Positions 23,974 to 35,160 are shown, numbered from the stretch's first letter. The stretch: 64,000 bases of DNA from Acutalibacter sp. (GCA_022511515.1 JAFLRP010000107.1:1-64000), one strand, 5' to 3'. The notes: generated by a model from the sequence alone, not told the origin. Translations and numbers: made by a program.

Positions 23974-25299
23974 ATGTCAAAACCGATCGTAGCCATTGTG
24001 GGCAGGCCCAATGTGGGAAAGTCCACTTTGTTCAATAAAATCGTGGGAAAGCGGCTGTCCATCGTGGACGACACCCCCGGCGTGACAAGAGATAGGATCT
24101 TCGGGGACGCGGAATGGTGCGGCAAGCACTTTTCGCTGGTGGATACCGGGGGCATTGAGCCCGCTTCCAAAGATGTGATTTTGAGCCAAATGCGGGAGCA
24201 GGCCCAGATCGCCATCGATTCCGCTCAGGCGATCATTCTGGTGACGGATATCCGCGCCGGCATTACCGCCAACGATTCCGACGTGGCGGATATGCTCCTG
24301 AAAAGCGGCGTTCCCGTGGTGCTCTGCGTCAACAAATGCGACAGCTTGGGCGAGCCGCCGCCAGAGTTTTACGAATTCTACAATCTGGGACTGGGCGACC
24401 CGGTGATGGTCTCCTCCGTCCACGGCCACGGCACCGGAGACCTGTTGGACAGAGTCTGTGAATTGCTGCCGGAAGACAGTTCGGAGGAGGACGAGGGGGA
24501 TATCATCAAGGTGGCCGTCATCGGCAAGCCCAATGTGGGCAAATCCTCACTTGTCAACAAGGTGGCGGGGGAGAACCGCTGCATCGTCTCCGACATTGCG
24601 GGCACGACCCGGGATGCGGTGGACACCACTATCGAGAATCAGCACGGCATTTTCACCTTTATCGACACCGCCGGACTGCGCCGGAAAAGCAAGGTGGAAG
24701 ACGCCATCGAGCACTACAGTAACCTCCGGGCGGAAATGGCGGTGGATCGTGCGGACGTGTGTGTGATTTTGATCGACGCCCAAGTGGGATTCACCGAGCA
24801 GGATTCCAAGGTTGCGGGCATCGCCCATGAAGCGGGGAAGGGCTGCGTAATCTGCGTCAACAAGTGGGACGCGGTGGAAAAGGACGACAAGACCATGCAG
24901 GAAATGACGGAAAAACTGGAAAATGATTTTTCCTTTATGTCCTACGCTCCCATTCTGTTCATTTCGGCCAAGACGGGACAGCGGCTTGACAAGATGTTCG
25001 AGCTCATTAAACTGGCGGCGGCCAGCAACGCCATGCGGGTGACCACCGGCGTGATCAACGACATTCTGGCCCAGGCCACCGCCCGGGTGCAGCCGCCCAC
25101 GGATAAAGGAAAGCGGCTGAAAATATACTATATGACACAGGCCTCCACCCGTCCGCCCACCTTTGTGTGTTTTTGCAACGACGCGGAATTGTTTCACTAT
25201 TCCTACCAGCGGTATCTGATCAATCGTATCCGGGACACCTTCGGGCTGGAGGGCACGCCGGTGCGGCTTATTATCCGGGAACGCTCTGATAAAGATTAG
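23974..25299 (+). CDS. der: Ribosome biogenesis GTPase Der (EngA)
   Basis: A 441-residue double GTPase needed for 50S subunit assembly. The two G domains show GRPNVGKS near residue 9 and GKPNVGKS near 183, with DTPGVTRD and DIAGTTRDAVDT switch motifs and NKCD/NKWD. A C-terminal KH-like domain closes the protein. ATG 23974 gives the normal N-terminus MSKPIVAIVGRPN. Another in-frame ATG at 23965 follows the upstream hairpin directly. The downstream plsY gene begins 18 bp after the stop. Confidence 0.95.
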   Translation: MSKPIVAIVGRPNVGKSTLFNKIVGKRLSIVDDTPGVTRDRIFGDAEWCGKHFSLVDTGGIEPASKDVILSQMREQAQIAIDSAQAIILVTDIRAGITANDSDVADMLLKSGVPVVLCVNKCDSLGEPPPEFYEFYNLGLGDPVMVSSVHGHGTGDLLDRVCELLPEDSSEEDEGDIIKVAVIGKPNVGKSSLVNKVAGENRCIVSDIAGTTRDAVDTTIENQHGIFTFIDTAGLRRKSKVEDAIEHYSNLRAEMAVDRADVCVILIDAQVGFTEQDSKVAGIAHEAGKGCVICVNKWDAVEKDDKTMQEMTEKLENDFSFMSYAPILFISAKTGQRLDKMFELIKLAAASNAMRVTTGVINDILAQATARVQPPTDKGKRLKIYYMTQASTRPPTFVCFCNDAELFHYSYQRYLINRIRDTFGLEGTPVRLIIRERSDKD

Positions 25300-25317
25300 T
25301 TGAAAGGAGCAACAAAA

Positions 25318-26034
25318 ATGACTCTTTCCATCACCCCATTTAGCTGGTTTTTCATCTTCTACGGTCTACTGCTGATTCTTTGCGCAGCCGTGGGGTATCT
25401 TTTGGGCAGTATCAATTCCTCCATCATTTTGACAAAGCTCTATAAAAAAGGGGATATCCGGGAGCAGGGCAGCGGCAATGCGGGCATGACAAACGTCCTG
25501 CGCTCGGTGGGAAAGCTCCCTGCCTTCCTGACTTTTGTGGGAGATTTTCTGAAATGCGTGATTGCCATTCTTTTGGCATCTCTCGTGATGCGCCTGCTCG
25601 GAGTGGAGAGTGGCTCTGAAGTGGTGAAAATCGCCCAGTACACGGCAGGGGTGTTCTGTGTGATGGGTCACGCCTTTCCCCTGTATTACGGCTTCCGGGG
25701 CGGAAAGTGCATCGTCACCGCCGCCGCCATGATTGCCCTGACGGACTGGCGGGTGTTCCTGCTCATTATCTCCACCTTTTTGATCCTGTTTATCTGGAAG
25801 AGGATCATCTCTCTGGCGTCTATCACCTGCGCCGCCCTCTATCCCGTGTATACCTTTCTCATCACGTTCTTTTTGGATTATCAAAAGGGCCTTCATTCTC
25901 TCGGCTACCTGATTTTCGTCACGGCGGTGACACTGTGCGTGGGCGTTTTCGTCCTCTACCGCCACCGTTCTAATATCGCACGTCTCCGCCGGGGAGAGGA
26001 AAAGCCCATCACCATCGGGAAAAAGACAGGCTGA
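25318..26034 (+). CDS. plsY: Acyl-phosphate glycerol-3-phosphate acyltransferase
   Basis: A 238-residue integral membrane enzyme that acylates glycerol-3-phosphate with acyl-phosphate, the first step in phospholipid synthesis. The three family motifs are present: GSINSSII (with the following KL), QGSGNAGMTN and HAFPLYYGFRGGK. It has about five to six membrane helices. The ATG is preceded by AAAGGAG. A TTG at 25300 in the same frame is too close to the der stop and lacks a site. Confidence 0.93.
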   Translation: MTLSITPFSWFFIFYGLLLILCAAVGYLLGSINSSIILTKLYKKGDIREQGSGNAGMTNVLRSVGKLPAFLTFVGDFLKCVIAILLASLVMRLLGVESGSEVVKIAQYTAGVFCVMGHAFPLYYGFRGGKCIVTAAAMIALTDWRVFLLIISTFLILFIWKRIISLASITCAALYPVYTFLITFFLDYQKGLHSLGYLIFVTAVTLCVGVFVLYRHRSNIARLRRGEEKPITIGKKTG

Positions 26035-26143
26035 AATTTGAAAACAGCAGGGAAATTATGATCACATTTGGAAGAAACTGCGGAAAGTTTCGGGCAAATT
26101 TCATAAAAAACGTATCATTTTCCCGTGCATATCGCTGTAACTG

Positions 26144-26172
26144 TTGACTTTTTGGTTTGGATGTATTATGAT
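26144..26172 (+). promoter_or_regulatory. Promoter of murA
   Basis: TTGACT (26144-26149), a 17-bp spacer, TATGAT (26167-26172), about 88 bp upstream of the murA start. The leader contains a short TTCCGC/GCGGAA hairpin. Confidence 0.65.
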
Positions 26173-26259
26173 AACCTATAGTCCCATACTACATATGAAA
26201 GTCAACAAATCAGACCTTCAGACTGGTTCCGCAGCGGAATCGTTAGGAAGTGAAAATTT

Positions 26260-27549
26260 TTGGATAAATATGTGATAAACGGCGGCTGCCGACTGACCGG
26301 AGAAGTGGAGATCAGCGGCGCGAAAAATGCCGCGGTGGCTATTCTGCCCGCGGCGATCCTGGCAGATTCTCCCTGCCTGATCGAAAATATCCCTGACATC
26401 TCCGACGTCAGATCCACTACTCGTATTTTGGAGGAAATGGGTGCGGAGGTCCGGTATTTGGACCGCCACACGCTGGAGATCGATCCCCGACCCATCGACA
26501 CGGATACCGTTTCGGCGGATTGTGCCCGGCGGATGCGGGGTTCCTACTATTTCCTCGGTGCGCTCTTGGGCCGCTGCCGCAGCGCGGTAGTCCCCATGCC
26601 CGGCGGTTGCAGCCTGGGCGTGCGCCCCATCGATCAGCACCTGAAGGGTTTTGCGGCACTGGGCTGCAAGTCCAGCCTCCATAACGGTATGATCGCTGTA
26701 AAAGCGGAGGATGACCTCCACGGCGCCAACATCTATCTGGATATCGTCACAGTGGGGGCGACCATGAATATCATTCTGGCCGCTGTCAAGGCCAGAGGGC
26801 TGACCGTCATCGAAAACGCCGCCAGAGAGCCGCACATCGTGGACCTGGCCAACTTCCTGAATACCATGGGCGCCGATGTTCGCGGCGCCGGAACAGATAC
26901 CATTAAGATCCACGGCGTCCAGAAACTGCGGGGCGCCACCTATTCCATCATTCCCGATCAGATCGAGGCGGGCACCTACATGGTGGCGGCCGCCGCCACG
27001 GGCGGAGATGTGACGGTGAAGAACGTGACTCCCAAGCATTTGGAATCCATTTCGGCGAAGCTGGTGGAAATGGGCGTGAAAGTCGAGGAGGGAGACGATT
27101 CTGTTCGGGTCGTCTGTGACCGTCCTCTGAAAAAATGCAATATCAAAACCATGCCCCATCCGGGTTTCCCCACGGATATGCAGCCCCAGATCACCGCGCT
27201 GCTGGCCATTGCCCACGGAACAAGCATGGTCAGCGAGGGTATTTACGAGGGCAATCGCTTCAAGTATGTGGACGAGCTGCTTCGTATGGGCGCGCAGATC
27301 ACGGTGGACGGCAAGGTGGCCATCGTGGAGGGCGTAGAGCATTTGAAGGGAGCTCCCATTCGGGCGCTGGATCTCCGTGCAGGCGCGGCAATGGTCATTG
27401 CCGGGCTGGCGGCAGAGGGGATCACTCAGGTGGAGGACATCCAGTATATCGAGCGCGGCTATGAGAACATCGTAGAAAAACTGGTGGGTCTTGGAGCGGA
27501 TATTTACCGCAGCCAGAAACCCGATCAGGTGTATGATAAAATCGGATAA
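26260..27549 (+). CDS. murA: UDP-N-acetylglucosamine 1-carboxyvinyltransferase
   Basis: A 429-residue enzyme catalysing the first committed step of peptidoglycan synthesis, transfer of enolpyruvate from PEP to UDP-GlcNAc. ISGAKNAA near residue 18 holds the conserved Lys-Asn, and GGCSLGVRPIDQH near residue 115 contains the active-site Cys targeted by fosfomycin, so the enzyme is predicted to be sensitive. The start is TTG, with AGGAAG upstream; no ATG is available. It is followed by its own terminator. Confidence 0.95.
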   Translation: MDKYVINGGCRLTGEVEISGAKNAAVAILPAAILADSPCLIENIPDISDVRSTTRILEEMGAEVRYLDRHTLEIDPRPIDTDTVSADCARRMRGSYYFLGALLGRCRSAVVPMPGGCSLGVRPIDQHLKGFAALGCKSSLHNGMIAVKAEDDLHGANIYLDIVTVGATMNIILAAVKARGLTVIENAAREPHIVDLANFLNTMGADVRGAGTDTIKIHGVQKLRGATYSIIPDQIEAGTYMVAAAATGGDVTVKNVTPKHLESISAKLVEMGVKVEEGDDSVRVVCDRPLKKCNIKTMPHPGFPTDMQPQITALLAIAHGTSMVSEGIYEGNRFKYVDELLRMGAQITVDGKVAIVEGVEHLKGAPIRALDLRAGAAMVIAGLAAEGITQVEDIQYIERGYENIVEKLVGLGADIYRSQKPDQVYDKIG

Positions 27550-27578
27550 AATTTTCGATATTTTGTTTATTGAATGAG

Positions 27579-27610
27579 AAAATCCCCTTATTTGATAAGG
27601 GGATTTTTTT
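27579..27610 (+). terminator. Terminator of murA
   Basis: A 13-bp stem AAAATCCCCTTAT/ATAAGGGGATTTT with a 3-nt loop and a run of seven T. Confidence 0.9.
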
Positions 27611-27627
27611 GAGAGGAGAATGGGTTC

Positions 27628-28410
27628 ATGGCAAGGCTTTGTCCGCTGTTCAGCGGCAGCACGGGAAACAGCTATTACATAGGTTCCCGCAGTACGGGAC
27701 TTTTGATCGACGCAGGGCGCAGCGCCCGGCAGTTGGACCACATGCTGAAGCTTTGCGGCATCGATCCCCTGGCGATTCAGGGAATTTTGATCACCCACGA
27801 GCACACCGACCACATTTCGGGGCTCAGGGTGTTTGCCCGAAAATACCAGCTTCCCGTGTTCGCTTCTCAGGGCACGCTGGAGGCGATCGGATCTCAGTTG
27901 GAGGACATCGAAGCCCATGTGATTTCGGAGAAAACCGAACTTGCGGGAATGAACGTTACGCCCTTTTCCACCTCTCACGACTGTGCCGAGCCCTTGGGCT
28001 ACCGCATCCGCACCGAGGACGGGCGCGTTCTCGGCTTTTCCACCGATTTGGGCTATCTTTCCGACACGGTGAAAGAGCACCTGCTGGGGGCGGATTTCGT
28101 GGTGCTCGAATCCAATCACGACCCGGAAATGCTTCGGACCGGCGGCTATCCCTACCCCTTGAAGCAGCGCATTTTGTCCGACCGGGGTCATCTGTCCAAT
28201 CAGGTCTGCGCCGGATTCCTGCCGGAGCTGGCCAAAAGCGGGACAAAGCGCTTTCTGCTGGCCCATCTGAGCCGGGAAAACAACACGCCGTCGCTGGCAC
28301 GGGACACTGCGCTGTCTGCACTGGCGCAGGCGGGACTGACGCCGGAGGTGGATTTCCTGCTGGACACGGCGAAGCCCGAGAATTCTCAGGGCTACACATT
28401 TATTTTTTGA
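27628..28410 (+). CDS. Metallo-beta-lactamase-fold hydrolase, YycJ/WalJ-like
   Basis: A 260-residue MBL-fold protein with the metal-binding motif THEHTDH (about residues 55-61), a second His in STSHDC, and later HLSRENN. It resembles the YycJ/WalJ group, proposed to act in DNA repair or cell-division coordination as a nuclease. The opening LFSGSTGNSYYI is typical. It lies directly upstream of rlmH, a frequent neighbour pair in Firmicutes. GAGAGGAG lies upstream of the ATG. Confidence 0.9.
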   Translation: MARLCPLFSGSTGNSYYIGSRSTGLLIDAGRSARQLDHMLKLCGIDPLAIQGILITHEHTDHISGLRVFARKYQLPVFASQGTLEAIGSQLEDIEAHVISEKTELAGMNVTPFSTSHDCAEPLGYRIRTEDGRVLGFSTDLGYLSDTVKEHLLGADFVVLESNHDPEMLRTGGYPYPLKQRILSDRGHLSNQVCAGFLPELAKSGTKRFLLAHLSRENNTPSLARDTALSALAQAGLTPEVDFLLDTAKPENSQGYTFIF

Positions 28411-28418
28411 CCGAGGAG

Positions 28419-28438
28419 GCTTTCACTGACGCGAAAGC
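28419..28438 (+). repeat. Ribosome-binding-site hairpin module, copy MBL-rlmH
   Basis: Only the last module of the mosaic family is present: GAGGAGG followed by GCTTTC/GAAAGC (28419-28424, 28433-28438) around ACTGACGC, then AATG and the rlmH start 9 nt downstream. The ATG at 28440 opens an 8-codon frame ending at 28466 that overlaps the rlmH start. Confidence 0.75.
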
Positions 28439-28447
28439 AATGAAAAA

Positions 28448-28918
28448 ATGCTGGAAATACGTGTGATCTGCATCGGAAAACTGAAAGAAAAACACTGGCG
28501 GGACGCTGTGGCAGAATACGAAAAGCGGCTTTTTTCGCTTTGTAAATTCCAATTGATCGAGTTGCCGGAAGTCAGGCTGCCCAGTGATCCCTCTCCCGCT
28601 CAAATTGCTGCCGCCTTAGAGCAGGAGGGCAAGACCATTCTGGAGCGGGCGGCGGGGAAAATCTACCCTCTGTGCATCGAAGGGAAGGAAGTGGATTCCC
28701 CCGGACTTGCCAAAAAGCTGGAAAATGCCATGCAGTCGCCGGGAACGGTGACTTTTGTCATCGGCAGCTCCCACGGGCTGGCGGAGACGGTAAAAAAAGC
28801 GGGGGAGGGGCTTTCCATGTCTCCCATGACCTTTCCTCATCAGTTGGCCCGCGTTATGCTCTGCGAGCAAATCTACCGAAGTTTTCAAATCATAAGCGGT
28901 ACAAAGTATCATAAATAA
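28448..28918 (+). CDS. rlmH: 23S rRNA (pseudouridine1915-N3)-methyltransferase
   Basis: A 156-residue SPOUT methyltransferase. The opening LEIRVICIGKLKEKHWRDAVAEYEKRL, the VIGSSHG(L) SAM-binding knot motif near residue 103 and the ending QIYRSFQIISGTKYHK are characteristic. It methylates pseudouridine 1915 in helix 69. The Shine-Dalgarno sequence GAGGAGG is about 28 nt from the start codon, with a hairpin between them. Confidence 0.95.
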   Translation: MLEIRVICIGKLKEKHWRDAVAEYEKRLFSLCKFQLIELPEVRLPSDPSPAQIAAALEQEGKTILERAAGKIYPLCIEGKEVDSPGLAKKLENAMQSPGTVTFVIGSSHGLAETVKKAGEGLSMSPMTFPHQLARVMLCEQIYRSFQIISGTKYHK

Positions 28919-28937
28919 TAGGGAGGGGGAAGAGAAT

Positions 28938-29996
28938 ATGGAGAAAGAGAAAAAGAAAATCTGGCAAACAATCAAATCCTATGGCAGTCTGTATTTTGTG
29001 GACGCCATGAGCGCTATGGCCCAGGGACTTTTCGCTTCCCTGCTGATCGGCACGATTTTGTCCACCATCGGAACGCAGTGTAATTTTCCGGTGCTGACGG
29101 AGATCGGCGACTTTGCCAAAGCCATGGCTGGTCCGGCCATGGCCATCGCCATCGGCTATGCCTTGAAAGCCCCGGCGCTGGTGCTGTTTTCGCTGGCGGC
29201 AGTGGGCAGCGCCGCCAACAAGCTGGGCGGCGAGGGCGGCCCCTTAGCGGTGCTGCTGATTGCCATTGTGGCGGCGGAATTGGGAAAACTGGTGAGCAAA
29301 AAGACGAAAGTGGACATTCTGGTGACGCCCCTTGTGACGATTTTGTCCGGCGCGGTCCTTTCGTATCTCTGCGCCCCCGCCATCGGCAGCGCTGCTTCCG
29401 GTGTGGGAAGTCTCATCATGTGGGCAACGGAATTGCAGCCTTTCTTTATGGGCATTTTCGTGTCCGTTCTGGTGGGCATGGCGCTGACATTGCCCATCAG
29501 CAGCGCGGCTATCTGTGCGGCGCTGGGACTGACCGGCCTTGCCGGCGGTGCGGCGGTGGCAGGCTGCTGTGCCCAGATGGTGGGCTTCGCCGTTATCAGC
29601 TTCCGGGAAAACAAGTGGGGGGGCTTAGCGGCCCAGGGCATCGGCACGTCCATGCTGCAGGTCCCCAATATCGTGAAAAACCCCCGGATCTGGATCGCTC
29701 CCACGCTGGCGTCCGCTATTACAGGACCTCTTGCCACCTGCGTGTTCCGGCTGCAAATGAACGGCGCGCCCATTTCCAGCGGTATGGGAACCTGCGGACT
29801 GGTAGGCCAGATCGGCGTATACTCCGGCTGGGTGAATGATATCGCCGCCGGGACAAAGGCCGCCATTACCGCCATGGATTGGGTTGGGCTGATTCTCATT
29901 TCCTTTGTGCTGCCCGCCATTCTCGCTTGGCTCATCAATCTGGGCCTGCGGAAGCTCCAATGGGTCAAGGATGGCGACATGAAATTGGAGGTATAA
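28938..29996 (+). CDS. PTS IIC-like membrane protein
   Basis: A 352-residue polytopic membrane protein, with about nine or ten hydrophobic segments, of the PTS_EIIC_2 type often annotated as a sugar-transporter subunit IIC. GCCAQMVGFAVISFRENKWGG and GTSMLQVPNIVKNP are typical of that family. No EIIA or EIIB partner is encoded nearby, so phosphotransferase-linked transport is uncertain and the substrate is unknown. AGGGAGGGGG precedes the ATG. It ends at a strong terminator. Confidence 0.8.
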   Translation: MEKEKKKIWQTIKSYGSLYFVDAMSAMAQGLFASLLIGTILSTIGTQCNFPVLTEIGDFAKAMAGPAMAIAIGYALKAPALVLFSLAAVGSAANKLGGEGGPLAVLLIAIVAAELGKLVSKKTKVDILVTPLVTILSGAVLSYLCAPAIGSAASGVGSLIMWATELQPFFMGIFVSVLVGMALTLPISSAAICAALGLTGLAGGAAVAGCCAQMVGFAVISFRENKWGGLAAQGIGTSMLQVPNIVKNPRIWIAPTLASAITGPLATCVFRLQMNGAPISSGMGTCGLVGQIGVYSGWVNDIAAGTKAAITAMDWVGLILISFVLPAILAWLINLGLRKLQWVKDGDMKLEV

Positions 29997-30029
29997 CGAT
30001 CGGCAAAGCCCTGCGCTTTCCCGATTTCC

Positions 30030-30069
30030 GGCAGGGGCACTTCACAAGGAAGTGCCCCTGCCGTTTCTT
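30030..30069 (+). terminator. Terminator after the PTS IIC-like gene
   Basis: A 14-bp stem GGCAGGGGCACTTC/GAAGTGCCCCTGCC (30030-30043, 30049-30062) with a 5-nt loop and a GTTTCTTTT tail. Confidence 0.9.
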
Positions 30070-30210
30070 TTCGGCGCTGCGCCGGGATAACAGAACGGTC
30101 ACGCGGGATACTTCTAGTACGAAACAAAAATTTCTGCAATCGAAATCAAGATAATCTTTTAGCTGTCCTGTATGATGATCATAGGGCAATCAAAAATTGG
30201 AGTGATAAAG

Positions 30211-31179
30211 ATGGGAGAATGGGAAAGATTGGTACAAATCATGGTGGAGGAGATCGACGAATGCATCAAAAAGCGAAACGATGAAACGTTGACGCTTTCC
30301 TGCCTTGCGGACAAGCTGGGGTATTCTGAATTTTACGTTTCCCGTAAATTTAGGGAGATTTCGGGAATGCATTTCCGAGACTATCTGCGCCGGCGCACAC
30401 TTGCCTTTGCGTTGAAGGAAGTTCGCGATACCTCAAGGGGACTTCTGGATATCGCGCTGGATTACGGCTTTTCCAGTCATGAAGCCTTTTCCCGGTCTTT
30501 TAAGGAAGCCTACGGCATCACACCGGTCGAGTACCGCAATCATCCCGTTCCCGTTGTCTTGCGCACTGTCATCAAGCCTTTTGATTGCTATTTAGTCAGT
30601 ATCGGAGGAACTAGCATGGCAAAAACCGAAAACGATGTGAAGGTGTATTTTGTGACGATACCCGCTCACAAGTATCTGCACATCAGAAACTACGAAAGCA
30701 CCAGTTACTGGGATTTTTGGGAAAGGCAGAGCAAAATCCCGGGACAGGACTGCGCTACGATCTGCGGGCTGCTGGACAGCATAAAAGGAAAGCTGGACGA
30801 TGAGGGCGGCAGCGACGCAAACAGCGGAAGCGGTCAGATCATGGCATTTATCAACGAACCCGCCGGCAGGATCAACGATTGGGGTATTCCCCAGGCGGAA
30901 AGCTACGGGGTGCGTCTTCCCGCCGATTACAGCGGAGAAGTTCCGGAGCAAATGCAGATCATGGACGTTCCCGAAGGGGAGTATATCGTGTTTGAGCACG
31001 GTCCGTTCAGCTATCAGACGCAGAATTGCAATGTCGAGGAAAAAATCGAGGAAGCGATGAAGAATTACGATTACGCTTCGTCCGGCTGCCAGCTTGACAC
31101 GACACAGGGCAGGGTGTTCTATTTTTACCATGACCCCGAACGGTTCTGGAAGTATGTAAGACCTGTCAAAAAGCTGTAA
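30211..31179 (+). CDS. AraC-family regulator with GyrI-like effector domain
   Basis: A 322-residue regulator. The N-terminal AraC/XylS helix-turn-helix domain (about 8-108) shows LADKLGYSEFYVSRKFREISG and IALDYGFSSHEAFSRSFKEAYGITP. The C-terminal part (about 120-320) resembles the GyrI-like/AraC effector-binding fold, with a Trp/Tyr-rich pocket. This layout is seen in Rob- or BmrR-type drug-responsive regulators. The start ATG 30211 follows TTGGAG; an open frame extends upstream to 30172 without a good site. A target may be the upstream PTS-like gene, but I see no binding site to prove it. Confidence 0.85.
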   Translation: MGEWERLVQIMVEEIDECIKKRNDETLTLSCLADKLGYSEFYVSRKFREISGMHFRDYLRRRTLAFALKEVRDTSRGLLDIALDYGFSSHEAFSRSFKEAYGITPVEYRNHPVPVVLRTVIKPFDCYLVSIGGTSMAKTENDVKVYFVTIPAHKYLHIRNYESTSYWDFWERQSKIPGQDCATICGLLDSIKGKLDDEGGSDANSGSGQIMAFINEPAGRINDWGIPQAESYGVRLPADYSGEVPEQMQIMDVPEGEYIVFEHGPFSYQTQNCNVEEKIEEAMKNYDYASSGCQLDTTQGRVFYFYHDPERFWKYVRPVKKL

Positions 31180-31183
31180 GAAA

Positions 31184-31227
31184 GACCGGACTGTTTTCCC
31201 GCCTGGGAGAGCAGTCCGGTCTCTTAT
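31184..31227 (+). terminator. Terminator of the AraC-type gene
   Basis: A 10-bp stem GACCGGACTG/CAGTCCGGTC (31184-31193, 31212-31221) followed by TCTTATT. Confidence 0.75.
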
Positions 31228-31252
31228 TGTATTGAAATGAAGAAGAGTTCTA

Positions 31253-32681
<1,429 letters not shown>

Positions 32682-32713
32682 TCAAGTTGCAATCTTGCAA
32701 AATGCTCAAGTAG

Positions 32714-32742
32714 ATACTAACACAAGGAGCCGTGTTTGGCAA
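32714..32742 (-). promoter_or_regulatory. Promoter of gdhA
   Basis: On the minus strand TTGCCA (32742-32737), a 17-bp spacer, TAGTAT (32719-32714), 57 bp upstream of the start. Confidence 0.6.
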
Positions 32743-32853
32743 GTGGAATTTTTGAAAATTCACCATCTGCCCGAAAAAGTTTTCCTCTTTTGCCCCGTTC
32801 TGTGGAATATGCAGAAAATTCCCGGAATATGCAAGTCCCTCCCCTTGCAGACC

Positions 32854-32882
32854 TTGACAGAAAGCGGCAATTCAGGTAAAAT
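32854..32882 (+). promoter_or_regulatory. Promoter of the purC-purB run
   Basis: TTGACA (32854-32859), a 17-bp spacer, TAAAAT (32877-32882), 85 bp upstream of purC. I found no purine riboswitch in the leader. Confidence 0.8.
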
Positions 32883-32966
32883 ATTTCTGTTTGTGGAAGC
32901 GGGGCAGGTGTTTGCCCTTTTCCAAAAAGGATCGCGAAGTGAATTTGGCAGACGGAGGTTTTATCC

Positions 32967-33677
32967 ATGCAGAAAAAGGAAATGCTCTATGAAGGAAAAG
33001 CAAAGAAGGTTTTCGCCACCGAGGAGCCGGAGATCTACATCGTCTCTTACAAAGATGACGCCACGGCCTTTAACGGGCAGAAGAAGGGCACGATTGTGGG
33101 CAAGGGCGTGGTGAATAACCGCATGTCCAATTTCATGTTCCGCCTGCTGGAGCAGCAGGGCATTCCCACCCATTATATCGAGGAATTGAATGACCGGGAG
33201 ACTGCCGTGAAAAAGGTAAGCATCGTGCCGCTGGAAGTCATCGTGCGGAACACCGCCGCCGGAAGTCTCTCAAAGCGGCTGGGTCTGCCCGAAGGCACGC
33301 CCATGAAGACCCCGGTTTTGGAATACAGCTATAAAAACGACGAGCTGGGCGACCCCATGGTCAACGATTATCACATTCTTGCCATGGACCTTGCCACCCG
33401 GGAAGAACTGGACAAAATCGCCGCGATGAGCTTCAAGATCAACGAGCTGATGGTGGAATTCTTCCGCAGCGTCGGCGTGGACCTCATCGATTTCAAAATC
33501 GAATTCGGCAAGACCACGGCTGGAGAAATCATTTTGGCGGATGAAATTTCCCCCGACACCTGCCGTTTCTGGGACGTCAATACCCACGAAAAACTGGACA
33601 AGGATCGTTTCCGCCGGGATATGGGCGGGGTAGAGGAAGCCTACGATGAGATGATGAAGCGCATCGGCCTGCGGTAA
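32967..33677 (+). CDS. purC: SAICAR synthase (phosphoribosylaminoimidazole-succinocarboxamide synthase)
   Basis: A 236-residue enzyme that joins CAIR and aspartate in de novo purine synthesis. YEGKAKKVF near the N-terminus, [17 protein letters not shown] and LIDFKIEFG are family motifs. It is first in a same-strand run with purB and purA. An ACGGAGG site precedes the ATG. Confidence 0.96.
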   Translation: MQKKEMLYEGKAKKVFATEEPEIYIVSYKDDATAFNGQKKGTIVGKGVVNNRMSNFMFRLLEQQGIPTHYIEELNDRETAVKKVSIVPLEVIVRNTAAGSLSKRLGLPEGTPMKTPVLEYSYKNDELGDPMVNDYHILAMDLATREELDKIAAMSFKINELMVEFFRSVGVDLIDFKIEFGKTTAGEIILADEISPDTCRFWDVNTHEKLDKDRFRRDMGGVEEAYDEMMKRIGLR

Positions 33678-33726
33678 GCAGACAGTTTGAGAAACGAATT
33701 ATCTTCCGGTTAAAGAGGCAAAAAAT

Positions 33727-35160
33727 ATGTCGAGAAATGTGTACGAATCTCCGCTGTCTGCCCGGTATGCGGACGATGATATGAAATATCTCTTTTCTCC
33801 CGATATGAAATTCCGCACCTGGCGCAAGCTGTGGATTGCCTTGGCGGAGACGGAGATGGAACTGGGCCTGCCTGTGACGAGCGAGCAGGTGGACGAATTA
33901 AAGGCATTTGCCGACAATATCAATTATGAAGTGGCGGAGCAGAGAGAAAAAGTGGTGCGCCACGATGTGATGAGCCACGTGTACGCCTACGGACAGCAAT
34001 GCCCCAAGGCGGCGGGCATCATCCACTTGGGAGCGACCTCTTGCTACGTGGGCGACAACACCGATATCATTGTGATGACCGAGGCTTTGAAGCTCATTCG
34101 GGATAAGCTCATCACGGTCCTGCGGGTGCTGGCAAAGTTCGCGGAGCAGTACAAGGACCTGCCTACGCTGGCCTTTACCCATTTCCAGCCTGCCCAGCCC
34201 ACCACTGTGGGAAAGCGGGCCACATTGTGGATGCAGGACCTGCTGATGGATTTGGAAGACGTAGAGTACCAGCTCAGCAAGGCAAAGCTCTTAGGCTGCA
34301 AGGGCACCACTGGTACCCAGGCAAGCTTTTTGGAGCTCTTTGCCGGTGATCACGAGAAGTGCAGAGAGCTGGACAGGCGAATTGCAAAGAAGATGGGCTA
34401 TGAGGACTGCTTTGCCGTGTCCGGGCAAACCTATTCCCGGAAGCTGGACAGTCAGATGTTGTCCCTGCTCTCCGGCATTGCCCAGAGCGCAGCGAAATTC
34501 TCCAACGATATCCGGCTCTTGCAGCATTTGAAGGAAGTGGAGGAGCCCTTTGAAAAGAATCAAATCGGCTCCAGCGCCATGGCTTATAAGAGAAATCCCA
34601 TGCGCAGCGAGCGCATCGCCTCTCTTGCAAGATATGTGATGGTGGATGCACTGAACCCCGCCATGACCGAAGCCACCCAGTGGTTCGAGCGGACGCTGGA
34701 CGATTCCGCCAACAAGCGCATCAGCGTGCCGGAGGCGTTCCTGGCCGTGGACGGCATCTTGAATCTCTACGCCAACGTGGCGGACGGGCTGGTGGTGTAC
34801 CCCAAGGTCATCGAGCAGCACATGCTCCGGGAACTGCCCTTTATGGCAACGGAAAACATCATGATGGACGCGGTGAAGCGCGGGGGAGACCGGCAGGAGC
34901 TCCACGAGCGCATCAGGGTCCACTCCATGGAAGCTGCCAAAGTTGTCAAGGAGCAGGGAGGAGAAAACGACCTGCTGTCCCGCATTGCCGGCGACCCCGT
35001 CTTCGGCGTGACCTTAGGGGAACTGCTGGAACTTGTGAAGCCCGAAAAATATGTGGGCAGAGCGCCAAAACAGACCGCTGAATTTTTGGAGGAGGTCGTC
35101 CGTCCCGTGCTGGCAAAATACAGCTTTGTGGCGGAGGACGCTCCTGAGATCAATGTTTAA
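33727..35160 (+). CDS. purB: Adenylosuccinate lyase
   Basis: A 477-residue fumarase-superfamily lyase that acts twice in purine synthesis: SAICAR to AICAR and adenylosuccinate to AMP. The signature loop is IGSSAMAYKRNPMRSE near residue 280, and THFQPAQPTTVGKR near 155 carries the catalytic His. Its substrates are the products of PurC upstream and PurA downstream. A hairpin mosaic separates it from purA. Confidence 0.96.
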   Translation: MSRNVYESPLSARYADDDMKYLFSPDMKFRTWRKLWIALAETEMELGLPVTSEQVDELKAFADNINYEVAEQREKVVRHDVMSHVYAYGQQCPKAAGIIHLGATSCYVGDNTDIIVMTEALKLIRDKLITVLRVLAKFAEQYKDLPTLAFTHFQPAQPTTVGKRATLWMQDLLMDLEDVEYQLSKAKLLGCKGTTGTQASFLELFAGDHEKCRELDRRIAKKMGYEDCFAVSGQTYSRKLDSQMLSLLSGIAQSAAKFSNDIRLLQHLKEVEEPFEKNQIGSSAMAYKRNPMRSERIASLARYVMVDALNPAMTEATQWFERTLDDSANKRISVPEAFLAVDGILNLYANVADGLVVYPKVIEQHMLRELPFMATENIMMDAVKRGGDRQELHERIRVHSMEAAKVVKEQGGENDLLSRIAGDPVFGVTLGELLELVKPEKYVGRAPKQTAEFLEEVVRPVLAKYSFVAEDAPEINV